Assembly (NCBI GenBank): GCA_003194525.1
Contig: NBIV01000259.1
Coordinates: 52,371-116,370 of the forward strand
DNA: 64,000 nucleotides
Reading direction: 5' to 3'
Origin: Gracilariopsis chorda
Lineage: Eukaryota; Rhodophyta; Florideophyceae; Gracilariales; Gracilariaceae
Below the pieces are notes generated by a model. That model searched no databases. It worked only from the letters and a program-made list of their open reading frames with translations, and was not told where the DNA came from. The position numbers and the translations under genes were made by a program. The first letter of the stretch is position 1, and each line of letters starts with the position of its first letter. Of the stretch, positions 1 to 11,281 are shown piece by piece.

Positions 1-250
1 CTCCGATCTGTTTTGCATGACAAACCCAATTCCAACCAAGACCGCCCTTCGTTTGCAAGGTTGGAATGTTGGCGGCGTTCGGTTGCCCCTGGTCGATGCC
101 TCTCCGGACGTAGAGCAACGTCTCGCCACTTTATTAAGAGAACTCAACTTGCTGTGATAGTTTCTTCTTCGACCAACTTCTCGCCCCCCCTTATTTACAA
201 ACTTTTATTTACTACCCCGACTGCTCCCTCCACCACCTGCACCTGCAATC

Positions 251-2773
251 TTATTCACTTTCGCTTTGGGATTCGGTCTCATATTCCCCTTCTATAACTA
301 TCTCTTCGCCCGCCTCCACCTCTTCTTCTGCGTCCACCCCTTCTCCCGCTTCCACCTCCTCTTCCACCTCCAACTCTTCTTCCGTAGACTCTGCCGCCCG
401 CGTTTGAGTATCCGCTCGTAACATCGCTTGGTACCTCGCCTCCTCTTCCCCCTCCATTAATACCTCAACGAGTTCCAAGTCCTCAGCTTCAGCACCATAC
501 TCGTCCACCTCCTCCACAATTTCATCCTCTTCCTCCGTTTCAGCACCGGCGTCCGCCGTTTGATCCACCGGATCAATCTCCTCTTCTGTAGAAACACCGG
601 CGTCGATCGGCATTTGCAGTTCATCTGTCAGCTCGACTTTTGTTGAGGTACCGTGTCTTGATTGTAGTCGTTCCCTTCGTCTCTCGCTCTTGCGCATTGC
701 CTTTCGTCTCTTAGCAATTTTCTTTTCTTCCGACGTAATCATATTAGCCAAATCGCGCACCCGTTTCATCACGGCTGCGCCAGTCGGCTGCACGCGGTAC
801 GAAGGCTCGTCGTTGTTGCGGGTCATTTCACGCATTTCTTCAAACGCCTCCAGATCGTCGTTCTGGTAAATCTCCTTCCATTGCCCAACCCCGTGAATCG
901 TGACCCCTCTCATTAGCGCCTCGTCGTGGTATCCCTGACGCCACCATTTCGGCATCTCCTTCAGTCGCTCGCTACTCTGGTTGCGCAATCGCGCCAAAAC
1001 AGCTTCTCCCGCTTCACTGTCCAGCTGTGAGGCTGCTTCGTGAATACCCATGCGCACCCGTAGCTTTTGTGCTGTGACAAGCCCAAGAAGCTTGTCTTCC
1101 TTTAAAGCTTTCTTCTCTTCTTCGTCCTCGTCACTGGCTTCGAAAGCGCCGCTTTCGCGCTTCTTCTGTCTCGACTTGGCAGTGTTCTCACAAACAATAC
1201 AGTCACATCCCTTCTTATGTTTTGTGCGCGGTCCTTTTCTCTTCTTTTCTCTTTCCTCGTGGTCGAGCAGGTTGTGAACGTCGGTCATGAATCGGCGATA
1301 ATGCTCGGTGATCATGTTATCATCTCTATTCCTCAAGGGCGCGATATGACGAAAATGATCCCACTCAAATTTGGTTATAGCCCTGTTTGCATCATAGACC
1401 GGCCGCACACCGACAGCAAACAGCGCTCGAACGAATTCAGTCTTCTCCTTCTTTGTCCATTCATCTGCTGATTCGTATTCATCGACAGAGTCCTCAGCAT
1501 TACGACTCTTCTTGCGTTTCTTTCTTTTCGACTGGCTCTCAGATCTTCCTCCGCTGTGCTTTCGTTTCTTGGAGGGAGGCGGAAAGAATTTCGGGTTGAA
1601 CTGAGGTTCTTTCAGTATGTCGACCGCCGTTTCCTCCTCTTCGCTTTCAGACTCTGTTTCAGCTTCTTCGATCGTTTCGCGCACATCCACCTTCTTCCCA
1701 GCTTTTCCCTTGCCCTTACCACGGGCACCCTTCCGTGCGGACGATGATTTCAAACTTTTTTGAGTACCTCTTCGGGAACCCTGTGGACCTCTTCTACCCC
1801 GCCCTCTTCTGCCGCCTCGAGATCCGCGTTTCCCCCGTTCTGCATACACGTCCTCAGAGTATGCAGCAATCGTGCGCGCGGCAATGATCCGTTTTTCCAA
1901 TAGTTCAATGTTGTTCACACAAAGGGTGGTACCCATAGCTTGCACAAAATGTAATGTGAGGTCCCCGATTTCAATCATACTCCTCCTCTTCAGCGGTATG
2001 GCCGGTGATGATGCGTACACAGGAGCCCCATTGACAAGAAACGGAATTCGCGACAAACAACTGATTTTCCAACACTTTCTTGTCTTGTCCCACCAAACTT
2101 TCGCGTGTCGTCGAGAAACATGGCGTCCTTCCGACCGAAGCTGACAGTCCGCTCCAAAACCCAATCGACCGATGGTAACTTCCTGTTTTCGCACAAGATA
2201 ATCCACAGCGCCCTTACCAGCCCCTGATATGCGTGCGTATCCAATTGTGCCAATATCCACACCATGCGTTTCCAAGAGTGTAGTCGCCTGCGCTAATATG
2301 GAGTCTGATTGGAGTTCATTGGCCTGTGGCTCAGCTTCAGCTTCCTCCTCAGTCTCGTTTTCGGTTTCCACAGCGACATAGTCATAATAGCCAGTCGTTT
2401 GTTCGTTTTCCTCTTGACCGTCTTGGCGAATTTCCCGATCTCTTTGGTCTTCGTCCTCTTCCGTCTCGCTCTCCGTGGCGTCGTTGCGATCATGTTGGTG
2501 ATGCATTTCGGCACGCGGGAGGCCTTTGCTACCTTCGGTGTCTGCATGAAGTCGGAGAGTATCGCTCGGAGCATCGGAATAGTTTTCATCGCTCCATTCA
2601 CGATACTCACCAGCGTTTGGCTCTCCTGTTGATGGTACGTCAGCTTGGTGGTAGGAGTTTTCAGCTTGTCCGTTCTGTTGTTCTTCCCCTTCCACCGAGT
2701 ATCGTGCGTCTGAGTACTCGGAGGAGCTCGAGTTCACATTTGCTCTTCTACGCCCGCCCCCTCGCGGATTCAT
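251..2773 (-). CDS. FHA-domain nuclear protein with CHD-like SANT segments
   Basis: A single-exon gene of 840 codons. The first ATG is at 2773; the frame is open a little further up only through a TTG. The N-terminal third is acidic and Ser/Glu-rich. A forkhead-associated domain lies at about residues 175-270, with the phosphothreonine-binding signature seen as IGR followed by HVSRRHAKV. A basic Arg/Gly/Lys stretch follows. About residues 440-510 (DEWTKKEKTEF onward, then LRNRDD) and 610-640 (PKWWRQGYHDEAL followed by GVTIHGVGQW) resemble the SANT/SLIDE-like part of CHD6-9 remodellers. A CDCIVC motif lies between them. The C-terminal 120 residues are almost all Glu/Asp. No helicase domain is present. 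By family knowledge this suggests a chromatin or transcription adaptor that reads phosphothreonine; its exact role is unknown. Confidence 0.8.
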   Translation of the reverse strand: MNPRGGGRRRANVNSSSSEYSDARYSVEGEEQQNGQAENSYHQADVPSTGEPNAGEYREWSDENYSDAPSDTLRLHADTEGSKGLPRAEMHHQHDRNDATESETEEDEDQRDREIRQDGQEENEQTTGYYDYVAVETENETEEEAEAEPQANELQSDSILAQATTLLETHGVDIGTIGYARISGAGKGAVDYLVRKQEVTIGRLGFGADCQLRSEGRHVSRRHAKVWWDKTRKCWKISCLSRIPFLVNGAPVYASSPAIPLKRRSMIEIGDLTLHFVQAMGTTLCVNNIELLEKRIIAARTIAAYSEDVYAERGKRGSRGGRRGRGRRGPQGSRRGTQKSLKSSSARKGARGKGKGKAGKKVDVRETIEEAETESESEEEETAVDILKEPQFNPKFFPPPSKKRKHSGGRSESQSKRKKRKKSRNAEDSVDEYESADEWTKKEKTEFVRALFAVGVRPVYDANRAITKFEWDHFRHIAPLRNRDDNMITEHYRRFMTDVHNLLDHEEREKKRKGPRTKHKKGCDCIVCENTAKSRQKKRESGAFEASDEDEEEKKALKEDKLLGLVTAQKLRVRMGIHEAASQLDSEAGEAVLARLRNQSSERLKEMPKWWRQGYHDEALMRGVTIHGVGQWKEIYQNDDLEAFEEMREMTRNNDEPSYRVQPTGAAVMKRVRDLANMITSEEKKIAKRRKAMRKSERRRERLQSRHGTSTKVELTDELQMPIDAGVSTEEEIDPVDQTADAGAETEEEDEIVEEVDEYGAEAEDLELVEVLMEGEEEARYQAMLRADTQTRAAESTEEELEVEEEVEAGEGVDAEEEVEAGEEIVIEGEYETESQSESE

Positions 2774-3781
2774 GCTCGGATTTGTCGTCGCCCTCAACAA
2801 GAGAGAACAAACCGCCTGTTACAAAACCAGCAGCTCAGCGTCGAACCTTGTTGAATGAGGAGCAGTTCACCATGCAAACGCCCGCGACAATTACAAAGAC
2901 TCAACGAAAACAAGTGCTCCTGAACTCAGGACAAAGAGGAGTGAACTCTGTGGCAGACGCTGATGAACGCGACTACACAAAGACGCTGCTGTTAGGTGTT
3001 CAACTGGTGAGCGCCGTCCGTAGCAATCTAAAACTCTTGTTGGAGTGACCTTTCCCTTCAACCCTTTACCAGTCTTTGCTTCTGCTGGACAGACACTGCC
3101 AAAACACACGACAGCAGAAGAAGATTTCTGGTTTTTGAATCAATGTCAAAACTCTTTTCAGTTATTTTCAAGTGGAAGACTGCTGCGTAGCCCAGGATTA
3201 ACCCGTTACCCCTCGAACGCTATCTCGAACTGGACTTTTGTGTCGTAGAGTTAACGTTTGTTAATTTTCCTTTGCTAGTCTACCAAAGGTACAACGGTCC
3301 TCGCTACCATGAGCAACAAAACAACGCAGGCATGGATTGGACATGCCGGTAGAATGAAAATCTACCCCTTGGTACCAATGCTGCTCCGGCTTCGCAAGGT
3401 GGGTCAGTCTACCTTTCGATCCGAATGGGAAGCGGGAAAAACTTGTGAGAGCGCCTGCCATTGCTCCGCAAATTTGCTGAAAACGCGACAGACGCGGCGA
3501 GGCGTAGTAGGAGTTGCTCATGGTAAGAGTAGTTGGGAAGGGTTTTGCGTATGATTAGGCCTTGCGAGCTGTACAGGAGAGTGATGGATGGACGTGAAGA
3601 AGAAGAAGGACACGGAGTGAAATATGCGAGGAGTAGGAACTAGATTTAGATTCGTTATCAGCAAAACCTAGCCAAAAATATCTTAGACACCCTGGAAAAA
3701 CCTTAGCAGCATCACTTTACTTATCAAGAGTACTTGTTGAGAGTAGGATCGGTGTTAGTCACGTGTCGAGTACCGACGAGA
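2774..3781. other. intergenic, no supportable gene
   Basis: Only short ORFs are present. The best is an 86-codon ATG-initiated ORF on the minus strand (3521 to 3261), with an overlapping 81-codon ORF on the plus strand. Neither resembles a family I know, and I do not call either. The stretch should include the promoter of the FHA gene. Confidence 0.4.
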
Positions 3782-4214
3782 TCAGGGGGCGGTTTCACGG
3801 GAGTTATGCGAAAGCCATCTAAAACCATCAGATGCCCCAAGCGCATCTCCAACGTTTTCATATCTCACTCCAGGCGCAATATTGAGCTTTCTTTCGACCA
3901 CATCCAAACGGCGTCTAAAACTTAGAATAGTGAAGTCCAGGTTCGAATCGATTTCCCGCGTTTCAACCTGCATCTGATTGACCGCAGCCACGATCGAGTT
4001 CGTCTTGTTATTCCAAGGCCTGTGTTTGTTCGATTGCTTTTTGGATCTTCGATATAACGACCGCGAGGTCCTGATGGCGAATTTGACTCTCTTCATCGGT
4101 AGATAAAGTGTTTGCATCGATTACGGCAAGTCTGTCGGAACCCGGTGGTTTTTTTATGGTCTTGAGAACCTGCTGCTGCTGCGCATCTTCTCCTATTTGG
4201 CGCCTTGATAACAA
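3782..4214 (-). pseudogene. possible small coiled-coil protein in two overlapping frames
   Basis: Two minus-strand frames overlap near 4010. The upstream frame (to 4008) carries a heptad-like helix with IRHQDLAVVISKIQKAIEQ, lacks an ATG and stops at TAA. The other frame, ATG-initiated at 4117, continues with a second helix (VNQMQVETREIDSNLDF, then RRLDVVERKLN) and stops at 3782. Going from one to the other needs a +1 shift. The combined pattern resembles small helical subunits such as BRK1/HSPC300 or WASHC3, but only weakly. It could be a broken gene, a missed intron, or chance. Confidence 0.3.
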
Positions 4215-4320
4215 TGCGGTGTTTGCTAAGGATATGTATGGAGGAAAACAAGAGGATGAGAGAAGAAGAGAGAACGAGATGGGTTTTGGGATAAAGTTGC
4301 GGCGAAAAGCACGATTCTAG

Positions 4321-4361
4321 CGTATCATGCGATATTTATAGTATATATATCGCATGATACG
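4321..4361. repeat. perfect 14-bp inverted repeat
   Basis: The arms 4321-4334 (CGTATCATGCGATA) and 4348-4361 are exact reverse complements around a 13-nt AT-rich spacer. Further TATA runs follow to about 4373. It could be a hairpin or cruciform, or the end of a small DNA transposon. Confidence 0.8.
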
Positions 4362-5280
4362 TATATATTATATACCTCCTTAGTTTCTGGGTTAGGAGTC
4401 GTAAGTTTAGACAATGTCCTACCTCACAACTCGTTCCACGCAATGCTAAACGACTGAGGGAGCTCACTAAAAGCTGATTCGTTCATTCAAACTCGGTTCC
4501 GCCTACGCTCGTGGAAGCTCACTAGAAGTATTGCTGGACACGCTCGCATCAGCAGTGTCTGGCCGGATACTTTGTAGCCCAGTCGTTTCACAACGGCCAA
4601 ATCGTGAGGTTAGTCAGAATTTTATTCTCATTCTGAAAACACACTCATACAGTTTGCATGATATGGTCAGTAAAAGTACTTGTGTAGGATTCTTGTGGAA
4701 AGAAAGGAAAGTATAGTGTTAGAGACGCAAAACAAACCAGCATGCTGGCCGTCGACCAAATGCGTATGCGACGGCGACGCAATCTTCGCAGTATTGATAC
4801 CACGGCTTTCCCCTTTGTGTGGCGAGGTGATGAGAAATATAAAGATCTACACTTAGCGCAGCTGTTGGTATATCTAGAGAGAGAGAGGGGTTCTTCTCAA
4901 TGTAACCCCTACCGTAGTCTTGGAATTAGACACGCGAGCTCATATAAACACACACACACACTTAGCGCGAAGATTCTTGAGTTATCAGCATCGTAGCAAA
5001 TATATGTGGACAACTACCAAGGGTAGAAGGCTAGCCGCATTAGAATTGATAACAGCTATTCGAATACACGTCGCTCTATTATACAGCCACATATACCATT
5101 TTGCGAGTTGCGCATACCTCTTTCACTGGGTAACTTGGCACGTACAGTTGGTACTCTTGTTATTCTTTTAGTGGCTGATTTGATGAAGACTATAACACCA
5201 TTTTGTGATTTCTTCTTACTGGAGGCATCATTTTGCTTCTCCTCATCGCAAGCAAGAAGATGTCAATTTCACAGCGAGAG

Positions 5281-5281
<1 letters not shown>

Positions 5282-5318
<37 letters not shown>
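5282..5318. repeat. TG dinucleotide microsatellite
   Basis: Eighteen uninterrupted TG units lie in non-coding DNA. Confidence 0.95.
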
Positions 5319-5320
<2 letters not shown>

Positions 5321-6538
5321 ATGGGCACTTGCCTCTGATTCCGAGGCATCTTCTATTTGCAGGTTGTGGGTTTCTTTTCTGTGCTAATGATCCAAACGTT
5401 TGGAGTAAGGAACAAGGCCGTCTGTTTTTGATTTGATGCCCTAGAAGAAAGCGCTTCATTTCGATATGAACCAATCTCCAAGTATAGATTGAGCATTCAG
5501 CACGGTCCCTTTTCTGATGTACTTCACGCTCTTCTTTTGGTCGGGCTACGAAGACAGGCGGCTCACCACGACTGGCTAGGTACAAAAGGTTTTTATTAAG
5601 AGGGAATGCTAGTATTTCCGATGCCGGTGGTCACTAAGCGCCAAAAAAGTACGCTACTGGCCACGAAATACCTTGGTTACAGAATCTAGACCATCGAAGA
5701 TTCACACACAAGTATATGCGTGAAGCAGTAACTTACCCGCAGAACACCTTGGCCAAAACAGCATGAATCGGGAATAGACGGGTTCAAAACTGTTAAATCT
5801 CTATCAGATAGAGAGAATGCAACATCGAGGACATTCTCACAGCTTCACTTTTTGCCTTACGGATAGAGACACTTATCGATATCTGAAATACAGATATTAC
5901 GTCATTATGTATTGTGGGCTTATTGTGTTCAGTATTTCCCATCCAAACATATCTCAAGCTCAAACATGTGAATAAAGCCCTTCCTTGCAGGATAGCATCC
6001 TAAACTTGATTAAAGAAATGACATAACCGACTTCCGCTGGTACATGTGTGGCGGAGGTAATCGGAATCGCATCTTACTTTGACTCTTCAGAAGCTCTGGA
6101 GAGCTTACGGCTGCAGCGACTTGCCTGTACTATTTGTCATACGTCACAGTGAACAGCAGAGTCAGGATGCCGAAGTCGTGTCAAGCTTGGGTCGTACCTT
6201 ACAGAAGGTAAAGATTTCTAACCGACCTTAAAGGCTCCCTTTGTACCAACGGTACCTTTAGACATGTGAACGGGACGGAGCAAATAAGATCAACATCATG
6301 CACAACGAATTTAGTCCTGCAGTGTGTGCTGCAACGAATTCAAAATTTAAAATTCAAATATCCACATTCAAACATCCCTTGCCAGTCCTGTGCGCATTCT
6401 CGGACGGGATGCAGTTTTCCTTACCCCCTCCCCCTCAACCCCAACGCGCCCAAACCTCCCGCTGTACTTCTCTTTTCTCCATTCACAGGCTTCCTTCCGA
6501 ATTGAAGTTACTGCGAAAGCAACCTTCGCATCTTTGTC

Positions 6539-9500
6539 ATGTGGACCGAATCTCCAGGAGAATCATTGAATACCGAGCGCATACAAGAAAATGATCGACA
6601 AGACTGCCCAGCTTCCGGTCTAGACGGCGAGGACGGTATTCATACCGTACCAGGTACACCGCTGCAGAGTTCCCAACCGGAATCAAACGCACCACGCTTG
6701 GCTATTCAACGTTTGAAACTGGAAAACTTCAAGTCATATGGCGGAGTTGTTGAAGTTGGTCCATTTCACAAGTCTTTTTCCTCAATTGTAGGCCCGAATG
6801 GTTCTGGAAAAAGCAATGTCATAGACGCTATGCTTTTCGTGTTTGGACGCCGCGCGAAACAACTACGACATTCCAAGCTTTCTGAACTACTGCATCACTC
6901 AGCAACGTACCCAAATGTCCAATCAGCTACTGTGACTGTCTTCTTTCACGATATCATTGATACGGGTGGCGGAGACGATGATTACGAAGTTGTCGACGGA
7001 TCCTGTTTTGCGGTTGCCCGACGCGCGTTTCGGAACAATACGAGCAAGTACTATCTTGATGATAGAGAGGTCAAAATGACGGCGGTTGTCGACCTTCTGA
7101 AGTCGAAAGGTGTTGATCTTGACAACAATCGCTTTCTCATCCTACAAGGCGAAGTTGAGCAGATTGCAATGATGAAACCAAAAGCCCAGACCGCTCACGA
7201 AGATGGCTTGCTCGAGTACCTTGAAGACATTATTGGTTCCAATAAGTACATTGAGAGAATCGACGAAACCGCCAATAAAGTCGAATCCCTGAACGAAGAA
7301 CGTGCTCACAAGATGAATCGCGTGAAAGCTGCGGAGCGCGAGCGAGACGCCCTAGACGACGCGAAAGCGGCTGCGGAAAACTATTTGGATAAGGAAAGAG
7401 ATCTATTGCATAAGAAGATCAGATTGTCAAAGGCAGAGAGATTTGAGGTATGCTCTTCATTGAAGCATAGCAGGGAAAGGTATGCAGAGGCGAAGGCTAA
7501 CGTAGATGAGTTTCGCTGCAGTGTGAAAGAAAAAGAAGAAACGCTCCAGGTCCTCGAGAAGAACTTCAACGAGACCCAAAAGAAGCTGGAACTAGCAGTC
7601 AAAGCCATGAATGAAGCGAAAGAGAGTTATTCCGCTTTTGAACGCAAAGACATCAAACTTCGGGAGGACATCAAGGCTCTCAAGCTACATGAAAAGAAGT
7701 TGTCCGGAGTGATTCGGCAAGAAAAGAAGCGGTTCGAAGAGCACACCGGGAAACACAGGCAAAATCTTGACGAGAAAGAAGAAGGTGAAGAAAAACTAGC
7801 CCCTCTTGAGCACGAACTTCAGAATGCTCAGGATAAGCTGGAAAAGATCCGAGACAAGGTGAAAGCAAAGACGGCACCTATTCGAGAGAAGCTTGAACAA
7901 AAGCAGGCGGCACTTCTCCCTTTTTCCGAGACAGTCAACCAATGTCGTCAAGAACTCCAGATTTCCCAGAACGAACTCAAGTTGATAACGGAGAAGCTTG
8001 ACGCCCCAAAAAAACAGCTTGAACAGGCGGAAACCTCGTTGAAAGATATGGAACACAATTATGACGTAAGGAAGCAAGGCCTATCTAAGATGGAGAGTGA
8101 AGTGAAAGCTTCTGACTCGCATGTCAATGAATTGAACAAAAATCTAGAACAACTTCAGCAGCGAGCACGTGGGCTTTCCGAGAAGTCGTCGACCATGCGA
8201 AGAAAAGTAGAGGAAGCTCGTTCTGCTAACGAATTTGCAACCACGCGGTCTCGATTACATTCGGCAATTTTTGCGGCCGCTAGGAGCGGTGAGCTTCAAG
8301 GAGTCGTTGGCAGGTTAGGAGATCTCGCATCTGTTGACTCGCAATATGCTGTTGCAGTAGGCGCGGCTGCTGGTGCAAGTCTGGACAACATCGTGGTCTA
8401 CACTGCTGAGCAATCCCAAGCATGCATTCAGTTCCTGCGAAGGGAAAATCTAGGGAGAGCCACTTTTGTAATTCTGGAGAAAGTAGAATATCTGAAGAAC
8501 TCGATCGAAAGCTGGGCTAGTTCAGGTCGCCAAGCTGATGGTCCCCGACTCTTTGACTATCTTCGTATTCCGAATCCACAAAACCGAACTGCGATTTACT
8601 ATGCATTGCGAGATACACTTGTGGCAAACACCCTTGAGGAGGCCAGACGGATGGCATTTAAGCCGACTCGCATGAATCGTGTAGTTACACTCGCAGGTGA
8701 GCTAATTGAATCATCAGGAGCCATGACCGGCGGTGGTAGAGGCCCATCAAGGTATAGACTCGGGACTGGACGGGGTGTGGAGGATGAAATGAGTCCAGAG
8801 AACCTGCATCGCCTAGAAGAACAGCTTGAATCATTCCAGATGAATATCCGAGCAACACAAGAAGATGTACAAAGACTCACATCTGAGAAACAAGAAGCAG
8901 TAGCAGGACGTGAGCAGCTTCAAATGAGTGTAACTCGGGCAGGGCTAGAGGTCAAATCTCTTCATGAACGAATCGTGTACATGAACAATGACACAATTCC
9001 TTCACTTCGCAGAGCCGTTGAAGACCTACGTAAGGGAAATCGCGGCAAGTTGAGGGCTGAGTTTGAAAGGAAAAAGCAATTGGAAACCACAATCGCAAAG
9101 CAGGAGGACCAATTCAATACAGCACGAGCATCGTGTGATGGATTGGAAAAGGATATAGCTAAGCTACAGGACAAAATCGTGGCGGCAGGGGGACAGGAAA
9201 TGAAGAACGGAAAGGAAGCAGTAGAGAAGCGTAGGTCGGAACTGAGCGAATTACAAAGTGCTGTTTCTAAGGCAGCATCCAGAGCATCCGCTTCGCAGAA
9301 AGCCGCATCGGCGGCTGCAGAGGCTGTGAAACGCGCAGAAGCCGAAATGGAGACTGTGCGGTCAGGTATTGCTACAGCCCGAAATGAAATGAATTCCATG
9401 ACTGATGAAGCAGAGCTAGTCTTTCAGAAGTATAAAGAATCTGAAGCCGTACATGAAGAATGGGTGGAGAAGCTTGGTATGGCACAAGACGATCATGAGG

Positions 9501-10501
9501 CAATCAAAAGTGATTTGAAGAAGCTTCGGAGAAAAGAGGTATCGCTGAATGAAACTGCATGTGAATTTCAGAGGAAGGTGCATCGAGATGAACATGACCT
9601 TAATGGCCTGCGGAGAAAGCACAAGGACATGGAGAAAAAATTGGGTCGTCTGTCCTTGATGGCAGTAGATGTACCAACCGCAGAGAGCCAAAACGAAGAT
9701 GAGGCCGACGCTGATAGCGAGGCTGGGGAAATGGATGTAAATGCGTCTTCTGGAAATGAAGTGGATGAAGCTCAAGATACCGACTTGGCAGCAGAATTCC
9801 AAATGTCCTCCCGAGAAAAGAATCAACTGATCACTGAAATCAGTGTGATCGATGGTGAACTGTCTAATATGGACCCGAACATCGAGGCCATTGCCGAGTA
9901 CAAGACTAAAGACTCCGAGTACAAGAGCCAAGTAAGCGAATTAGACGCTCTCACATCTCGAAGAGATGAAACGAAGCGAGAATGTGATTCGTTAAGACGG
10001 TCTAGGCTGGATGAGTTCATGACAGGCTTCAGTGTCATTACTCTTAAGCTTAAAGAGCTGTATCAGATGATTACATTAGGTGGGGATGCAGAATTGGAAC
10101 TTGTTGACTCCCTAGATCCATTCTCAGAAGGCATTGTGTTTTCAGTGCGGCCGCCGAAGAAAAGCTGGAAGAACATATCCAATCTCAGCGGAGGGGAGAA
10201 AACGCTGAGTTCGCTTGCTCTGGTATTCGCACTCCATCATTACAAACCAACCCCCCTGTACTTCCTCGATGAGATTGATGCGGCCTTGGATTACAAAAAC
10301 GTCAGCATTGTGGCAAACTATGTGAAAGACCGAACAAAAAATGCTCAGTTCATAATCATCTCTCTAAGAAACAACATGTTTGAGCTAGCGGACAGACTCG
10401 TTGGTATTTACAAGACCCACAACACAACCAAGAGTGTTACTATTGACCCTGCTGCATTCACTGTGCCTATCGAACCGCGGGCTCAAAGCCTAACATCGTA
10501 A
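6539..10501 (+). CDS. SMC4: condensin subunit SMC4
   Basis: An intron-less gene of 1320 codons, close to the usual SMC4 length. SMC4 pairs with SMC2 as the ATPase core of condensin, which compacts mitotic chromosomes. The order is complete: Walker A GPNGSGKS at residues 85-92, a long coiled coil, a hinge at about 585-732 containing GVVGRLGDL and ending near SSGAMTGGG, a second coiled coil with an acidic patch near 1060-1085, the ABC signature LSGGE at 1216-1220, and Walker B with D1244/E1245. The C-terminal block with TKNAQFIIISLRNNMFELAD and IYKTHNTTKS is typical of SMC4 rather than SMC1-3. The start is the first ATG. An AATAAA follows the stop by a few bases. Confidence 0.97.
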   Translation: MWTESPGESLNTERIQENDRQDCPASGLDGEDGIHTVPGTPLQSSQPESNAPRLAIQRLKLENFKSYGGVVEVGPFHKSFSSIVGPNGSGKSNVIDAMLFVFGRRAKQLRHSKLSELLHHSATYPNVQSATVTVFFHDIIDTGGGDDDYEVVDGSCFAVARRAFRNNTSKYYLDDREVKMTAVVDLLKSKGVDLDNNRFLILQGEVEQIAMMKPKAQTAHEDGLLEYLEDIIGSNKYIERIDETANKVESLNEERAHKMNRVKAAERERDALDDAKAAAENYLDKERDLLHKKIRLSKAERFEVCSSLKHSRERYAEAKANVDEFRCSVKEKEETLQVLEKNFNETQKKLELAVKAMNEAKESYSAFERKDIKLREDIKALKLHEKKLSGVIRQEKKRFEEHTGKHRQNLDEKEEGEEKLAPLEHELQNAQDKLEKIRDKVKAKTAPIREKLEQKQAALLPFSETVNQCRQELQISQNELKLITEKLDAPKKQLEQAETSLKDMEHNYDVRKQGLSKMESEVKASDSHVNELNKNLEQLQQRARGLSEKSSTMRRKVEEARSANEFATTRSRLHSAIFAAARSGELQGVVGRLGDLASVDSQYAVAVGAAAGASLDNIVVYTAEQSQACIQFLRRENLGRATFVILEKVEYLKNSIESWASSGRQADGPRLFDYLRIPNPQNRTAIYYALRDTLVANTLEEARRMAFKPTRMNRVVTLAGELIESSGAMTGGGRGPSRYRLGTGRGVEDEMSPENLHRLEEQLESFQMNIRATQEDVQRLTSEKQEAVAGREQLQMSVTRAGLEVKSLHERIVYMNNDTIPSLRRAVEDLRKGNRGKLRAEFERKKQLETTIAKQEDQFNTARASCDGLEKDIAKLQDKIVAAGGQEMKNGKEAVEKRRSELSELQSAVSKAASRASASQKAASAAAEAVKRAEAEMETVRSGIATARNEMNSMTDEAELVFQKYKESEAVHEEWVEKLGMAQDDHEAIKSDLKKLRRKEVSLNETACEFQRKVHRDEHDLNGLRRKHKDMEKKLGRLSLMAVDVPTAESQNEDEADADSEAGEMDVNASSGNEVDEAQDTDLAAEFQMSSREKNQLITEISVIDGELSNMDPNIEAIAEYKTKDSEYKSQVSELDALTSRRDETKRECDSLRRSRLDEFMTGFSVITLKLKELYQMITLGGDAELELVDSLDPFSEGIVFSVRPPKKSWKNISNLSGGEKTLSSLALVFALHHYKPTPLYFLDEIDAALDYKNVSIVANYVKDRTKNAQFIIISLRNNMFELADRLVGIYKTHNTTKSVTIDPAAFTVPIEPRAQSLTS

Positions 10502-10506
10502 ACAAG

Positions 10507-10512
10507 AATAAA
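10507..10512 (+). promoter_or_regulatory. likely SMC4 polyadenylation signal AATAAA
   Basis: A canonical AATAAA begins 6 nt after the SMC4 stop codon, which implies a very short 3' UTR if used. Confidence 0.45.
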
Positions 10513-11281
10513 TGTCCCTCCGCCCCACTAACAGCGTTAGTTGTACATAAACATTTTCGGATTGCATAGATTCACGCATCCCTGCAATTCTATAAAACAA
10601 CGGAATAGCCGTCACTGTTCACATGCGAGGTATTGCTCCCTCAGCTAAGTTGCTTTCAAGGATCAAAGCTCTGGTAGGGTGTTCTAGGGGAAACGCGATT
10701 TCCCCGTCACGGTATGCGTGGAGTTCGACCCATCGTTGTGTGCTGACATCTCAGCTATCGCAATTCAGAGAAAGCAAAATGAATCAAGAACCTAATACGG
10801 AGATGAACCTCCTCAATTAGATAAGATAGGGGCTCACACCGGTAGCTTTTCCTACGAACTCGAATTGCATTTTCTTTGCCTGTGGATTTCCTGCACATAG
10901 GCGCTTTGCACAGAACCGTTCCGCACACAATGAAGCCCCCTTTACTGCTTACAAAGAAGGAAGGAAGCCAATCTTGATGCAGAATGAAGATGAGCGGACC
11001 ATCTGCCGTCACATTTCGTACCTACGTTAAAACTATATGGCCCGCAATGAAGCTTGGTCTGTAGGAGTATTCATGTCTTATTCACAAAACCCTGAGAAAG
11101 AAACGCAACATCTGGGCCATCATACCTGTAGGCGAACATTGAGGAGGATATTTTAGTACTCTATAAAGATGAAGAGCTCTGAAAACTTAGCGACACAGGC
11201 TTCTCCAGTTACTTCCCTTAGCTCTGACGTTTTCATCCGTTTAATTTCAAAGGAGCTTCCTTGGAGGTCTCTCTGGGCGTC
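10513..11281. other. intergenic, no gene seen
   Basis: Only short, unrecognisable ORFs are present. The right end should hold the promoter of the first Hint gene. Confidence 0.5.

Larger units (their letters stand above)
4215..6538. other. intergenic 2.3 kb with simple repeats, no gene seen
   Basis: No reading frame here resembles a protein. The stretch contains an AT-rich inverted repeat at 4321-4361, a TG microsatellite at 5282-5318, and presumably the promoter of SMC4 at its right end. Confidence 0.5.

Noticed and set aside
3940-3960. tRNA-like B box (GGTTCGAATCG)
   Set aside because: No matching A box at the right distance and no acceptor stem; it lies in the small coiled-coil frame.
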